A stretch of DNA of 64,000 bases from Microbacter margulisiae (GCF_014192515.1 NZ_JACHYB010000002.1:310001-374000), one strand, 5' to 3'. Positions 1 to 9,391 are shown, numbered from the stretch's first letter. Numbers and translations: made by a program. Notes: generated by a model from the sequence alone, not told the origin.

Positions 1-5
1 AGGCT

Positions 6-929
6 ATGTGGAAAGAGTGGTTTTACTTTACAAAAGGGCAAAGAATTGGCATTATCACATTGATATCCATTATTATATGTGTAATGATAGTCGATGCTAT
101 CTTACCTTCTCTCTTCCCAAAGCACCCTCAAGAGACAGATTTATTCAACCAACAAGCTAAAATGTTTTTAGACTCCTTGCAGGTGGAATCAAAAACAAAT
201 CATTACTCAAATATTGGTTATGCTAAATCAGATGATAAAGCTTTATTGCACAGCAAAGAATACTTGCCTTCCCCTATTCTGTTTCAATTTAATCCCAATA
301 CATTAGATTCAATAGGATTTGTTAAATTAGGATTAAAGCCGTACGTAGCCTCCAATATCATAAAATACAGATTGATGGGAGGAAGATTTCACAAACCAAA
401 CGATTTTGCAAAAATTTGGGGAGTCACAGAGGACAAATTCACAGAATTATTGCCATACATCCAGATTCCAGTAGAAGTGGTAGCATCCCAACAAACAAAT
501 GAAGCATATGCTAGTATTAAGAAAAAGGATATTATCTTAGATCTAAACAGTGCAGACACAGCACAATTACAACAGATCTGGGGCGTTGGAAAAGGGTATG
601 CAAAACGTATTGTAGCATATCGAAAACGTCTTGGTGGATATGTTAGCGTAACTCAATTACATGAAATATGGGGAATGACTTCAGAGACGTATGCTCAAAT
701 ATTTCCTCACTTTACAGTTAATACTCTATTAATCAATAAAATTAGGATTAACAAAGCATCTGTCGAACGATTAATGTATCATCCTTATTTAAACTTTACA
801 AAGGCCAAAGCCATCTATGATTTCAGAAGGAATATAAGCCACATCAACAATATTGAAGACCTAAAAAATATTTCGGAACTTGATCCTGCGACATTAACCA
901 AAATTTCCCCTTATCTGTCGTTTGATTGA
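6..929 (+). CDS. Membrane-anchored helix-hairpin-helix (ComEA-like) protein
   Basis: A 307-residue protein with one N-terminal membrane segment (about residues 14-34) followed by a soluble part with three repeats of a ComEA-type helix-hairpin-helix unit (about 85-150, 175-240 and 243-307). The middle repeat shows the classic pattern LDLNSADTAQLQQIWGVGKG followed by A-x-R-I-V-x-Y-R. HhH units of this kind bind DNA without sequence specificity; ComEA is the DNA receptor in competence. No competence genes are visible nearby, so a role in DNA uptake is inference only. The protein differs from short ComEA by its triple repeat, a layout common in Bacteroidetes. ATG start at the window's left edge; its upstream context is not visible. 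Confidence 0.85.
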   Translation: MWKEWFYFTKGQRIGIITLISIIICVMIVDAILPSLFPKHPQETDLFNQQAKMFLDSLQVESKTNHYSNIGYAKSDDKALLHSKEYLPSPILFQFNPNTLDSIGFVKLGLKPYVASNIIKYRLMGGRFHKPNDFAKIWGVTEDKFTELLPYIQIPVEVVASQQTNEAYASIKKKDIILDLNSADTAQLQQIWGVGKGYAKRIVAYRKRLGGYVSVTQLHEIWGMTSETYAQIFPHFTVNTLLINKIRINKASVERLMYHPYLNFTKAKAIYDFRRNISHINNIEDLKNISELDPATLTKISPYLSFD

Positions 930-1040
930 CCCAATTCTTTCATCCGTCATCCAAATTTTTATTTCAATTTGAAGAGATCCATATGACTTCTCTATTACGA
1001 TTTTCTCTCAGTTTAGTTTCGTGTTCGGAAACGAATGGTT

Positions 1041-1069
1041 TATTTATCTAACAATCAGTTAGATAAATA
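1041..1069. repeat. 12-bp perfect inverted repeat upstream of the GH28 gene
   Basis: Arms TATTTATCTAAC (1041-1052) and GTTAGATAAATA (1058-1069) are exact reverse complements around the 5-nt spacer AATCA. It lies 110 nt past the upstream gene and about 45 nt before the putative -7 box of the GH28 gene. It has no T-run after a GC-rich stem, so an operator for a dimeric regulator fits better than a terminator. Function is inference. Confidence 0.6.
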
Positions 1070-1114
1070 TTATAAAAAACATGCATCTTAGGTGTAGTTT
1101 TGGAGAGATTTTGT

Positions 1115-1122
1115 TATTTTTG
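1115..1122 (+). promoter_or_regulatory. Putative -7 element of the GH28 gene
   Basis: TATTTTTG matches the Bacteroidetes -7 consensus TAnnTTTG and lies about 77 nt upstream of the ATG. The nearest TTTTG (1098-1102) is only 12 nt upstream, shorter than the usual 19-21, so the -33 element is uncertain. Confidence 0.4.
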
Positions 1123-1199
1123 TTGCATTATATTTAGAAATAAATATCTCGACTTGGCGATGTATAATTCTCATTTATAAAACCTCAAAAAATCAGTCT

Positions 1200-2828
1200 A
1201 TGAAATGTGTGAAATTGGCTGTCCTTATTATGCTGCTTGTGATTAGTAGAACAACAGTAGCACAAACAACGCAAGAAGAAGTTAATGCTAAGTTGCAAAA
1301 TCTGCCTTTCGCCTCATTCTCTGTTCATGTTCCGACATTTCCCAACAAACAATATAAGGTTACCGATTTTGGTGCTATAGGGGATGCTTTGACCGATTGC
1401 ACAAAAGCTATTAATGAAGCTATTGAAATATGTTCAGAAAAAGGAGGTGGCATAGTTATTATTCCAAGTGGAGTTTACATGACTAGCCAAATAATCATGC
1501 AGAGCAATGTGAATTTGCATCTGAATACTGGAGCAATGATTGTTTTTAGCCCCAATATAAATGATTATCCATTAGTGAGGAATGGATCCGGGTATGGAAT
1601 CAATCCTTTGATTTATGGAACAAAACTGCATAATGTTGCTATTACTGGACGTGGATCCATTGATGGAAATGGTCAATACTGGCGTCCGGTCAAAAAAGAA
1701 AAAATGACTCTTGATCAATGGAATCGTCTAGTTAAAAGTGGAGGTGTAGTAGATGCAAAAGGAATAACGTGGTTTCCTAACCAACAAGCAGCTGAAGGGC
1801 AATCTTATTTGTCAAGTAAGAAGAAAAATGAGTTAACAGAAGCTGATTATCAAAAAGTAAAAGGATTTTTAAGACCAAAAATGCTTAGCTTAGAACATTG
1901 TACAAATGTTCTAATAGAGGGTGTTACATTAAAAAATCCACCTAATTTTAATATGATTATGCGTTCAATTAATGGATTAGTGATTCATGACGTTAAAGTC
2001 ATGGATGATTGGTGGATGCAAAATGGAGATGGGTTAGATTTAGGAAACTGCAAAAACGTATTAATGTTTGATTGTTTTGTTAATTCAGGAGATGATGGTA
2101 TTTGTATGAAATCAAGCCGAACAAAAAATGGAGACTATGGCTTAGAAAACATTGTTATAAAAGATTGTTCTGTGTTTCATGCTCACGGTGGCTTTGTAAT
2201 TGGCAGTAATACAGATGGGAATATGCGTAATATTTACGTCAATAACTGTTCGTATACAGGCACTGATACAGGGCTACGTTTCAAAAGTAACATTGGACGG
2301 GGGGGAGAAGTCGATCATATTTATATTGATTCAATTTTCATGAAAGATATTGCGAACGAAGCTATAATCTTTGATCTCAAATATGACGATAATGCAGCAG
2401 TTAAAAACAAAGGAGCTATTGCTGAACAAGGGTTTGTCCCAGATTTTACTAACATCAATATCAACCATGTTATATGTGATGGTGCCAAAACCGCTTTTTT
2501 GATCAATGGGTCCGGTATATCAATGGTGCATCAGATTACAATCTCGAACTCAATATTCCTGACTGACAAAGGAATCATCTCAACTCTCTCTAACGATATT
2601 ACATTGGATCATTGTAAGTTTTTTGTCAAGAAAAAGCCTTCGATGATACTAGATCACTCTCAGAATTGGACTTTGAATCATTGTTCATTTCATCAAGGGA
2701 AAGGGATTGTGATGCGTCTGGTCAGCCCGGCTACCACAAAAATTATGCTGCATAATACTCTCATTCAACCAAGCGAGATTGAATATGGAGATGGTGCAAA
2801 ATCAGACATCGTATCTATTACCCAATAA
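1200..2828 (+). CDS. Secreted glycoside hydrolase family 28 (polygalacturonase-like)
   Basis: A 542-residue protein with a Sec signal peptide (about 1-21, ending VAQ) and a parallel beta-helix fold typical of GH28 pectin hydrolases. The family's active-site blocks are present: N-G-D (N275, D277, where most members have N-x-D), the G-D-D block (D298, D299), H329 in HGGFVIGS, and R360/K362 in GLRFKS, equivalent to the RIK motif. Expected reaction: hydrolysis of alpha-1,4-galacturonosyl or rhamnogalacturonan linkages in pectin, probably in the periplasm. An insertion of about 50 residues (about 165-225) is common in Bacteroidetes members. It stands alone, with no SusC/SusD pair nearby. Exact substrate cannot be read from sequence. 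Confidence 0.9.
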   Translation: MKCVKLAVLIMLLVISRTTVAQTTQEEVNAKLQNLPFASFSVHVPTFPNKQYKVTDFGAIGDALTDCTKAINEAIEICSEKGGGIVIIPSGVYMTSQIIMQSNVNLHLNTGAMIVFSPNINDYPLVRNGSGYGINPLIYGTKLHNVAITGRGSIDGNGQYWRPVKKEKMTLDQWNRLVKSGGVVDAKGITWFPNQQAAEGQSYLSSKKKNELTEADYQKVKGFLRPKMLSLEHCTNVLIEGVTLKNPPNFNMIMRSINGLVIHDVKVMDDWWMQNGDGLDLGNCKNVLMFDCFVNSGDDGICMKSSRTKNGDYGLENIVIKDCSVFHAHGGFVIGSNTDGNMRNIYVNNCSYTGTDTGLRFKSNIGRGGEVDHIYIDSIFMKDIANEAIIFDLKYDDNAAVKNKGAIAEQGFVPDFTNININHVICDGAKTAFLINGSGISMVHQITISNSIFLTDKGIISTLSNDITLDHCKFFVKKKPSMILDHSQNWTLNHCSFHQGKGIVMRLVSPATTKIMLHNTLIQPSEIEYGDGAKSDIVSITQ

Positions 2829-2922
2829 GTAACAATGTTATTTTTCAGGAAACCTACATGTAATTCCATTGCATATGAGCTTCTTTTTTATGTCGCTTCC
2901 CGCGTAACGGATGTCGAAGCTT

Positions 2923-2953
2923 TTTGCGTATTGCTGCAATATGCGTATCTTTG
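2923..2953 (+). promoter_or_regulatory. era promoter
   Basis: TTTG (2923-2926), 19-nt spacer, TATCTTTG (2946-2953): a full match to the Bacteroidetes sigma-A consensus TTTG-N19-TAnnTTTG. Predicted transcription start near 2960, about 40 nt before the era ATG. Confidence 0.8.
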
Positions 2954-2998
2954 CAAGAAGTGTTAGAAATAATACATTTATAGCCAAGTTAAATCAGC

Positions 2999-3895
2999 AT
3001 GCATAAAGCCGGATTTGTTAATATTGTTGGTAATCCAAATGTAGGAAAATCAACGCTCATGAATGCTTTGGTTGGAGAACGAATTTCCATTATTACGTCG
3101 AAAGCCCAAACTACACGCCATCGTATTATGGGAATTGTCAATGGAGATGATTTCCAAATTGTTTACTCAGATACTCCAGGCGTTTTAAAACCACATTACA
3201 AGTTGCAACAATCTATGTTGCAATTTTCTCAATCTGCACTTTCGGATGCAGACATTGTCTTGTATGTGACGGATGTGATGGATTCCAGTGAGAAAAACAT
3301 TGACTTTATTGAGTTGGTCAAGAAGCAAGCTAATAACTATAAAATAGTTTTGGCAATAAACAAGATTGATTTAATTAATGAATCCGAGCTGATCAGATTG
3401 GTAGAACATTGGCATAGCATCATTCCGCAAGCAGAAATTATTCCTATTTCTGCAATTCAACAATTCAATTTAGACCTATTACTTAAGCGAATTAAAGAGT
3501 TGTTGCCAGAATCTCCTCCTTTCTTTGAAAAAGATGCATTAACGGATAAACCAGAACGATTTTTTGTTACAGAAATTGTCCGAGAAAAAATCTTATTGAA
3601 TTACGAAAAGGAAATCCCTTATTCTGTTGAGGTTGTCGTAGAAGCTTTCAAAGAAGAGACAAAATTAATCCGGATTAATGCTGTAATTTACGTAGAACGT
3701 GAATCTCAGAAAGGGATTATAATTGGGCATCAGGGAAAGGCTTTGAAAAAGATAGGAATAGAAGCCCGCCAAGAATTAGAAGCTTTTTTTGACAAGCAAG
3801 TCTTTATCGAATTATTTATCAAGGTAGAAAAGGATTGGCGTAATCGGGCTCATTCACTTCGTAATTTTGGATACACACCTCCTTCTTTAGATTAA
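2999..3895 (+). CDS. era: GTPase Era
   Basis: Era is an essential GTPase that binds 16S rRNA and acts in 30S subunit maturation. At 298 residues it has the usual length. The G1 loop GNPNVGKST is at 11-19, G3 DTPG at 58-61, G4 NKID near 121-124 and a G5 SA follows. The C-terminal KH domain carries GHQGKALKKIG near 243-253. A consensus promoter lies directly upstream and a perfect hairpin follows the stop codon, so the gene looks monocistronic. It converges on the tmRNA gene. Confidence 0.98.
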   Translation: MHKAGFVNIVGNPNVGKSTLMNALVGERISIITSKAQTTRHRIMGIVNGDDFQIVYSDTPGVLKPHYKLQQSMLQFSQSALSDADIVLYVTDVMDSSEKNIDFIELVKKQANNYKIVLAINKIDLINESELIRLVEHWHSIIPQAEIIPISAIQQFNLDLLLKRIKELLPESPPFFEKDALTDKPERFFVTEIVREKILLNYEKEIPYSVEVVVEAFKEETKLIRINAVIYVERESQKGIIIGHQGKALKKIGIEARQELEAFFDKQVFIELFIKVEKDWRNRAHSLRNFGYTPPSLD

Positions 3896-3920
3896 GCAAT
3901 TTCATATCTTTATAATTATA

Positions 3921-3950
3921 AAAGCAGGTAATCAAATGATTACCTGCTTT
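3921..3950. terminator. Bidirectional terminator between era and ssrA
   Basis: A 13-bp perfect stem AAAGCAGGTAATC / GATTACCTGCTTT with a 4-nt loop. It sits between the 3' end of era (plus) and the 3' end of the tmRNA (minus), with A/T flanks on both sides, so it can end both transcripts. Confidence 0.85.
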
Positions 3951-3954
3951 TATG

Positions 3955-4348
3955 TGGAGCCGGCGGGAGTCGAACCCGCGTCCAAACGAGGAAGCAATAA
4001 GCTTTCTACATGTTTATTTTCGCTTAAATTTTCGAGTATTAGTAAGGCCGAAACTACCAACGTATACCTTATCCTTTTTTGCTTCATTTAGTACACAAGG
4101 CTGTACCAAACTATTCTCGATTTAACTGCACCTCTTTATCAAATAGCCTCGAGACTACGGCATTTGAGAGATGTCTCGTCCCCTCATCTTGAGGGGATTA
4201 AGCTATGATCTACTATTCTTCAATCAAGCAGCAAGAGCGTAATTATTTTCGCCAGATATAGTTTGAGTATCGATATTTACGAGCAGATTACACAGCGCTC
4301 GACATGCTTACTTACCTCTTCTACCCGCTGTCAAAACCAGACGACCCC
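3955..4348 (-). ncRNA. ssrA: tmRNA (ssrA)
   Basis: Transfer-messenger RNA for trans-translation, 394 nt. The 5' strand GGGGTCG (ending at 4348) pairs over seven bases, with two G-U pairs, with the 3' strand CGGCTCC, followed by discriminator A at 3955; CCA is not encoded. The T-arm GCGGG-TTCGACT-CCCGC precedes it. The tag frame (4224-4253 on the minus strand) encodes GENNYALAA then TGA, the typical Bacteroidetes degradation tag; the first alanine comes from the charged tmRNA. The conserved 5' block TCTGGTTTTGACAGCGGGTA is also present. Confidence 0.97.
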
Positions 4349-4351
4349 TTT

Positions 4352-4386
4352 CAAAGATCTTTATTCATATATCGCTTTATCAAAAA
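4352..4386 (-). promoter_or_regulatory. ssrA promoter
   Basis: On the minus strand, TTTTTG (4381-4386), 21-nt spacer and GATCTTTG (4352-4359) stand immediately before the tmRNA 5' end. The first base of the -7 box is G rather than T. Confidence 0.6.
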
Positions 4387-4417
4387 GTATGCCAAGCTCA
4401 AGAATCAGTTTTGCTGA

Positions 4418-5950
4418 CTATTTGGCATAACTCACGGATCGGGTTTCTCTGATAACTGTAATTTTTACTTGTCCAGGATAAGTCATTTCGTCCTGAATCT
4501 TTTTTGCAATGTCAAATGACAGTGTTTCAACTGCTTTGTCATCTACTTTATCTGCACCAACAATAACCCGCAATTCACGTCCAGCTTGAATAGCGTATGT
4601 CTTTTGAACGCCTGGATATGAAAGAGCCAAATTTTCAAGATCATTCAATCGTTTGATATAAGCTTCTACAATCTCGCGTCGAGCCCCAGGCCGCGCTCCG
4701 GATATAGCATCACAAACTTGTACAATTGGAGCTAAAAGCGTTGTCATTTCAACTTCTTCATGGTGAGAACCAATAGCATTGCAAATATCTGTCTTTTCTT
4801 TATATTGCTCCGCTAGCTTCATTCCAAGCAAAGCGTGTGGAAGTTCTGGTTCTTCGTCTGGAACTTTTCCAATATCATGCAATAATCCTGCCCGTTTTGC
4901 TTTTTTGGGATTTAACCCTAATTCAGCTGCCATAACCGCACACAGGTTTGCTGTTTCTCTCGAATGTTGCAAAAGATTTTGTCCATACGAGGAACGATAT
5001 TTCATTTTACCAACCATTCTGATTAGCTCAGGATGTAATCCATGAATTCCTAAATCAATTGTTGTCCGCTTGCCAGTTTCAATAATTTCTTCTTCAACCT
5101 GCTTTTTAACTTTGGCTACCACTTCCTCAATCCGTGCCGGGTGGATACGTCCATCGGCCACTAATTGATGTAAAGCTAATCGTGCAATTTCTCTGCGAAC
5201 AGGATCAAATGCTGACAAAACAATAGCCTCAGGAGTATCATCCACAATAATTTCCACTCCAGTAGCTGCCTCTAATGCTCTGATGTTCCTTCCTTCTCTC
5301 CCAATAATGCGTCCTTTGATTTCATCAGATTCTATATTAAATACAGTAACTGCATTTTCAATAGCTGTTTCTGTCGCAACGCGTTGTATGGTTTGAATAA
5401 TAATACGCTTAGCTTCCTTGTTAGCATTCATTTTTGCTTCTTCCATGATCTCATTGATATAAGACATGGCTTCTGTTTTAGCTTCATCTTTTAGCGATTC
5501 AATCAACTTTTCTTTAGCTTGTTCTGCTGATAATGCAGAGATAGCTTCTAATTGTTGTAATTCTTTTCGATGCAGAGCTTCCAATTCTTTCTTTTTATGT
5601 TCGATCAACTCAACTTGTGCATCTAGATTTTCTTTTGATGAATCAAGCTCTGCATTTTTGCGTTGTAATTCATTTTGTTTCTGATTGATATTCAACTCCC
5701 TTTGCTGTAATCGCGTTTCATTTTGTTGTAGTTTTGCATTACGTGCTGCGACTTCTTTTTCGTATTCAGCGCGGAGATTAACAAATTGTTCTTTGGCCTC
5801 AAGTAGTTTATTTTTCTTTATTACTTCCGCCTCTGCTTCTGCTTCTTGGAGCATTTTTTTTGTTCTGCTATTTAGCAGATTATGCATCACGAACCAAGTA
5901 ACAGCGGCTGTGCCAATTATACAAAGAATTATGATCAATATTGTACTCAT
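4418..5950 (-). CDS. rny: Ribonuclease Y
   Basis: Membrane-anchored endoribonuclease that starts mRNA decay. The 510 residues show the standard order: N-terminal membrane helix (about 3-21), a long charged coiled coil (about 25-190), a KH domain (about 205-265, containing [18 protein letters not shown]), and an HD phosphohydrolase domain (about 330-425) with QHSRET and LLHDIGK supplying metal ligands. It follows zapA by 103 nt on the same strand, a neighbourhood I recall as common in Bacteroidetes. Cotranscription with the upstream coiled-coil gene and zapA is likely. Confidence 0.97.
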   Translation of the reverse strand: MSTILIIILCIIGTAAVTWFVMHNLLNSRTKKMLQEAEAEAEVIKKNKLLEAKEQFVNLRAEYEKEVAARNAKLQQNETRLQQRELNINQKQNELQRKNAELDSSKENLDAQVELIEHKKKELEALHRKELQQLEAISALSAEQAKEKLIESLKDEAKTEAMSYINEIMEEAKMNANKEAKRIIIQTIQRVATETAIENAVTVFNIESDEIKGRIIGREGRNIRALEAATGVEIIVDDTPEAIVLSAFDPVRREIARLALHQLVADGRIHPARIEEVVAKVKKQVEEEIIETGKRTTIDLGIHGLHPELIRMVGKMKYRSSYGQNLLQHSRETANLCAVMAAELGLNPKKAKRAGLLHDIGKVPDEEPELPHALLGMKLAEQYKEKTDICNAIGSHHEEVEMTTLLAPIVQVCDAISGARPGARREIVEAYIKRLNDLENLALSYPGVQKTYAIQAGRELRVIVGADKVDDKAVETLSFDIAKKIQDEMTYPGQVKITVIRETRSVSYAK

Positions 5951-6053
5951 ATGATTTTGACTATATTAATTAAAAAAAGCATTACTCCATTGTCAAGGAT
6001 GACAAAGGATAATGCAGGAAATATACGTTTCTGGTAAGAATAAAGATTAATAA

Positions 6054-6344
6054 TCAAACCTTTAGAGCTTGCTCTAAAGCTTTATCCAATAGCTTCAATT
6101 TTTCAACTATAGGATCTACATCTTCTTGATATTTTTCACGTTCGCTTGTTACCGCAAAATGATACGCTGCCAAAATCAAAATAGTTTCATAAGGTAAACC
6201 TGGATGCCGATGTTGATAGAAATCCAGTTTCTCTTTTAAGGCCTTGGCAGCATCCCGATATAAGATTTCTTCATCCCTTTTGATATTAAGGGGGAATCGA
6301 TATCCCGCAACCTGGACCGTTATTTGAAAAGTTGCCTCTTCCAT
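6054..6344 (-). CDS. zapA: Cell division protein ZapA
   Basis: A 96-residue ZapA-family protein. ZapA binds FtsZ and stabilises the division ring. The N-terminal part (VAGYRFPLNIKRDEEILYRDAAKALKEKL in pattern) is the ZapA head domain, followed by the dimerising helix. It begins 3 nt after the stop of the preceding coiled-coil gene, so the two are translationally close and almost surely cotranscribed, with rny downstream. Confidence 0.85.
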   Translation of the reverse strand: MEEATFQITVQVAGYRFPLNIKRDEEILYRDAAKALKEKLDFYQHRHPGLPYETILILAAYHFAVTSEREKYQEDVDPIVEKLKLLDKALEQALKV

Positions 6345-6347
6345 TAA

Positions 6348-6641
6348 TTATTGATTCAGCAAATCAAGACATTTATCTATTTCTCTTACCAAATGGGAAA
6401 TTCGACGATGAGCAGCTTCGCGGTCAGCCGAATTTCCAGAAAGTATTTGAACCATTTTAAGATCTTCGTAGTCAGTACGAAGTTCTAAAATAGTTTTGTG
6501 CGCCTGCATCACCTCTTCTTGTCTTTGTTGCAATTCCTCTTCAAGTTTACGATTTCTATCTTTTTCTTGTGTATACAATTGCAACAAAGTCTGCAACTTT
6601 TTTTCAAAGCCATCTATCAGAAGTTGATGTCTATTTGTCAT
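6348..6641 (-). CDS. Small coiled-coil protein upstream of zapA
   Basis: A 97-residue, highly charged, almost wholly helical protein with heptad-like spacing (about residues 10-65: Q-L-Y-T-Q-E-K-D-R-N-R-K-L-E-E-E-L) and no membrane segment. I do not recognise a named family. Its place 3 nt before zapA suggests a division-ring partner, in the manner of the ZapB coiled coil that binds ZapA in gammaproteobacteria. That is an inference from context, not from homology. Confidence 0.7.
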   Translation of the reverse strand: MTNRHQLLIDGFEKKLQTLLQLYTQEKDRNRKLEEELQQRQEEVMQAHKTILELRTDYEDLKMVQILSGNSADREAAHRRISHLVREIDKCLDLLNQ

Positions 6642-6660
6642 CTTGATAAAAAAACATTGT

Positions 6661-6690
6661 CAAAGATAGCATGAAATTATCAATGCGCAA
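6661..6690 (-). promoter_or_regulatory. Promoter of the zapA-rny operon
   Basis: On the minus strand TTG (6688-6690), 19-nt spacer, TATCTTTG (6661-6668), about 20 nt before the ATG of the coiled-coil gene. Confidence 0.65.
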
Positions 6691-6756
6691 TATTTGTGCC
6701 TCATTTTTTAGCAAAATGACTCCTTCGGGTCGAGATTAAACATCTTAGCATAACAA

Positions 6757-6798
6757 AAAGCAAGAATCTACCTGTATAACAGATATAATTCTTGCTTT
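6757..6798 (-). terminator. Terminator of the CoA-transferase gene
   Basis: An 11-bp stem AAAGCAAGAAT / ATTCTTGCTTT (6757-6767 and 6788-6798) followed on the minus strand by a T-run. It lies 22 nt past the stop of the acetyl-CoA hydrolase/transferase gene. Confidence 0.75.
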
Positions 6799-6820
6799 GT
6801 ATTATTAGAAAAATCGAATT

Positions 6821-8134
6821 TTAATATTTTGTTACGAAACGAAAATGTGATCCGAATCGTTCAAAAGCAGCTTTTTCCAAAGATTCTCTATGATCTGGAT
6901 GTGCTACACTTATAACCAATTTTGCTCGTTCTTGTAAAGTTTTTCCATATAAATTCACTGCACCATATTCTGTTACAAACCAATGAATATGATTACGCGT
7001 AGTGACTACACCTGCTCCTGCGGCTAATGTTGGTGCAATTTTGCTCACTCCTTTATTTGTTACGGATGGCATTGCAATAATAGCTTTCCCTCCTTTTGAA
7101 CGCGAAGCGCCATAAACAAAATCAATTTGCCCCCCAACGCCTGAAAAGAACTTAGTTCCTAATGAATCTGCGCAGACCTGTCCTGTTAAATCAACTTGTA
7201 AAGCAGAATTAATTGCCGTAGTTTTAGGGTTTTGAGAAATGATAAATGGATCATTCGTGTAGCCTACATCCATCATCAGTACTTGAGGATTATTATGGAT
7301 AAAATCATACACCTCTTGAGACCCCATAAGAAAAGTGGAAACCATCTTCCCTTTATCTACTCCTTTGTTGGCCCCATTGATAACACCTTGCTCAACTAAA
7401 GGAAGCACACCATCAGCAAACATTTCTGTGTGAATACCCAGATTTTTGTGATTACCTAATTGAGCTAATACTGCATTCGGAATAGAACCTATTCCCATTT
7501 GTAAGCATGCACCATCTTCGATAAGTTCTGCGCAATGCATTCCAATAGCAGTTTCTATTTCATTGGGGATGCTAAAATGACTTTTCACAAGAGGGGTATC
7601 ATCTTCTACAAAAATATCAATCAAACTCATGGAAATCATGGCCTGTCCGAATGCACGAGGAACATTCTTGTTCACTACTGCAATCACATAATCTGCTGTT
7701 TCAACAGCTGCTAAGGTGGCATCTACTGATGTCCCCAGTGATACAAAACCGTGTTCATCAGGGGGACAAACCTGAATCATTGCCACGTTACATTTAATGT
7801 AGCCGTCACGATATAATCGTTGTGTTTCACTTAAAAAAATAGGAATATAATCTGCAAATCCACTTTGAACAGCAGGACGCACATTGCTACCTACAAAAAA
7901 AGCATCATGTTGAAAAACGCCTTCATATTTAGTATCAGTATATGGAGCCGGACCCTCAGTATGTAAATGATGAATATGTACATCATGTAATTCTCCCGCG
8001 TCACCACGTGCACACATAGCATGTACTAAACATTGCGGTACACTTGCAACACTACTCAAATGAACATGATCTCCTGATTTGATTACTTTGACAGCCTCTT
8101 CAGGCGTAACTGCATGATAGGTTTTGATCGACAT
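6821..8134 (-). CDS. Acetyl-CoA hydrolase/CoA-transferase family protein
   Basis: A 437-residue class I CoA-transferase of the acetyl-CoA hydrolase/4-hydroxybutyrate CoA-transferase group. Recognisable blocks are LQMGIGSIPNAVL, GIHTEMFADG (holding the glutamate that forms the CoA thioester in this family), FLMGSQEVYDFI and GGQIDFVYGASRSKGG. These enzymes move CoA between acetate and butyrate, 4-hydroxybutyrate, succinate or propionate. Relatives in Porphyromonas serve acetate/butyrate fermentation. The exact acyl pair cannot be assigned here. It has its own terminator and a -7-like TACCTTTG on the minus strand at 8216-8223, so it looks monocistronic. Confidence 0.9.
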   Translation of the reverse strand: MSIKTYHAVTPEEAVKVIKSGDHVHLSSVASVPQCLVHAMCARGDAGELHDVHIHHLHTEGPAPYTDTKYEGVFQHDAFFVGSNVRPAVQSGFADYIPIFLSETQRLYRDGYIKCNVAMIQVCPPDEHGFVSLGTSVDATLAAVETADYVIAVVNKNVPRAFGQAMISMSLIDIFVEDDTPLVKSHFSIPNEIETAIGMHCAELIEDGACLQMGIGSIPNAVLAQLGNHKNLGIHTEMFADGVLPLVEQGVINGANKGVDKGKMVSTFLMGSQEVYDFIHNNPQVLMMDVGYTNDPFIISQNPKTTAINSALQVDLTGQVCADSLGTKFFSGVGGQIDFVYGASRSKGGKAIIAMPSVTNKGVSKIAPTLAAGAGVVTTRNHIHWFVTEYGAVNLYGKTLQERAKLVISVAHPDHRESLEKAAFERFGSHFRFVTKY

Positions 8135-8215
8135 GAATGTAACTTTTTGTTTGTGTTTGGAAATAAGGCATTTATCACTCAGCAGAACTTAAGTTTAGAT
8201 TAAAGTTTGCGAGTG

Positions 8216-8223
8216 CAAAGGTA
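8216..8223 (-). promoter_or_regulatory. Putative -7 element of the CoA-transferase gene
   Basis: TACCTTTG on the minus strand, about 80 nt upstream of the ATG at 8134. No clear -33 element at the usual distance. Confidence 0.45.
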
Positions 8224-8294
8224 CGATTCTTTCAGCAAGTTACGTATAAATATCCCTTTCTGACAACGTTTTTTTGCATATTTTTTTCTCTATT

Positions 8295-9140
8295 TCAGCC
8301 TTGGGCTAATCTCTTCAACAAGCTAATTTCTTCTGCCCAACGGGATTCATCAGGAGTTTCCAAAATAATAGGAATATTATCAAAGCGAGGATCTTTCATA
8401 AAATGGCTAAAAAAATTCATACCTAAAAATCCATCTCCTATATTAGCATGACGATCAACATGCGTACCCAATTCTTTTTTTGAATCATTTAAATGGATAC
8501 TTTTCAGATAAGAAAATCCGACAATGTGGTCAAAAGATTCCCAGACCTGTTCATATCTTTTTTCTTCACGAAGATCATATCCGGCAGTAAATGCGTGGCA
8601 AGTATCTATACATACTCCTACACGAGATTTATCTTCAACTTGGGCAATAATATCCGCGAGGTGTTGAAAGTCAAATCCAATATTACTGCCTTGTCCAGCT
8701 GTATTTTCAATAACAGCAATGACTCCCTTCGTCTTAGACAAAGTCTCGTTAATTGACTCTGCAACCAACGACAAGCATTGTGCCACTGGAATCTGATTTA
8801 AATGTGAACCAGGATGGAAATTAAGAAGCTGCAATCCAAGTAATTCACAACGTTGCATTTCATCTAAAAAAGCAGCTCTTGATTTTAGTAATGCATCATG
8901 CTCTGGATGTCCCAGATTAATCAAATAACTATCATGAGGCAGAATCTTATCCAAAGAAAAATTATTTTGAATGCATTGTTCCCTAAACTTGCTAATACTT
9001 TGTTCTGTCAATGGGGACGCAGCCCATTGGCGTTGGTTTTTCGTAAACAAAGCAAATGCATTTGCACCAATGCTGGCTGCATTAATAGGCGCATTTTCAA
9101 CTCCGCCTGATGCACTAACGTGCGCTCCTATAAATTTCAT
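8295..9140 (-). CDS. nfo: Deoxyribonuclease IV (endonuclease IV)
   Basis: AP endonuclease of base-excision repair, cutting 5' of abasic sites; a TIM barrel with three Zn ions. The 281-residue protein begins with [10 protein letters not shown] and carries the metal-ligand blocks [56 protein letters not shown] and IILETP. Length equals that of E. coli Nfo. A consensus promoter lies about 90 nt upstream. Divergent from the Lrp-type regulator. Confidence 0.98.
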   Translation of the reverse strand: MKFIGAHVSASGGVENAPINAASIGANAFALFTKNQRQWAASPLTEQSISKFREQCIQNNFSLDKILPHDSYLINLGHPEHDALLKSRAAFLDEMQRCELLGLQLLNFHPGSHLNQIPVAQCLSLVAESINETLSKTKGVIAVIENTAGQGSNIGFDFQHLADIIAQVEDKSRVGVCIDTCHAFTAGYDLREEKRYEQVWESFDHIVGFSYLKSIHLNDSKKELGTHVDRHANIGDGFLGMNFFSHFMKDPRFDNIPIILETPDESRWAEEISLLKRLAQG

Positions 9141-9229
9141 ACATGCAATTTTTTAAGTTTATCAAAGCTGTCTATCCACTGTAGCAGTGAACCTACATCT
9201 GCTTTGAAATAATTCAATTTCTTATTTTA

Positions 9230-9262
9230 CAAAGATACACTAGGAGTATACAAAAACCCAAA
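9230..9262 (-). promoter_or_regulatory. nfo promoter
   Basis: On the minus strand TTTG (9259-9262), 21-nt spacer, TATCTTTG (9230-9237). Confidence 0.6.
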
Positions 9263-9363
9263 GTTTGCTGCATTAGAATAAATGGCACAAAAGTAAAATT
9301 TCAAAAATAGGTACTTTCTAAAAAAAAAACATTGGAATGTATAAGATATATTTTCTTTTTGCG

Positions 9364-9371
9364 TACCTTTG
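9364..9371 (+). promoter_or_regulatory. -7 element of the Lrp-type regulator gene
   Basis: TACCTTTG, 20 nt before the ATG at 9392. Because the transcript would start near 9378, the more upstream in-frame ATG at 9332 would not be transcribed; this decides the start. Confidence 0.6.
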
Positions 9372-9391
9372 TACACTTTTTGAAAACAGTT

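Larger units (their letters stand above)
930..1199. other. Intergenic region with a long perfect inverted repeat
   Basis: A 270-nt gap between the HhH gene and the GH28 gene. It holds a perfect inverted repeat at 1041-1069 and a likely -7 element at 1115-1122, both listed separately. No ORF or RNA gene is recognisable. Confidence 0.6.

Noticed and set aside
3955..4348. Possible tRNA gene at 3955-4030 from the T-arm-like sequence
   Set aside because: The T-arm and acceptor belong to the tmRNA; the partner acceptor strand is at 4342-4348 and the tag frame lies between.
9332..9391. Upstream start for the Lrp-type regulator
   Set aside because: The added 20 residues are hydrophobic and unlike the family, and the start lies upstream of the TACCTTTG box at 9364.
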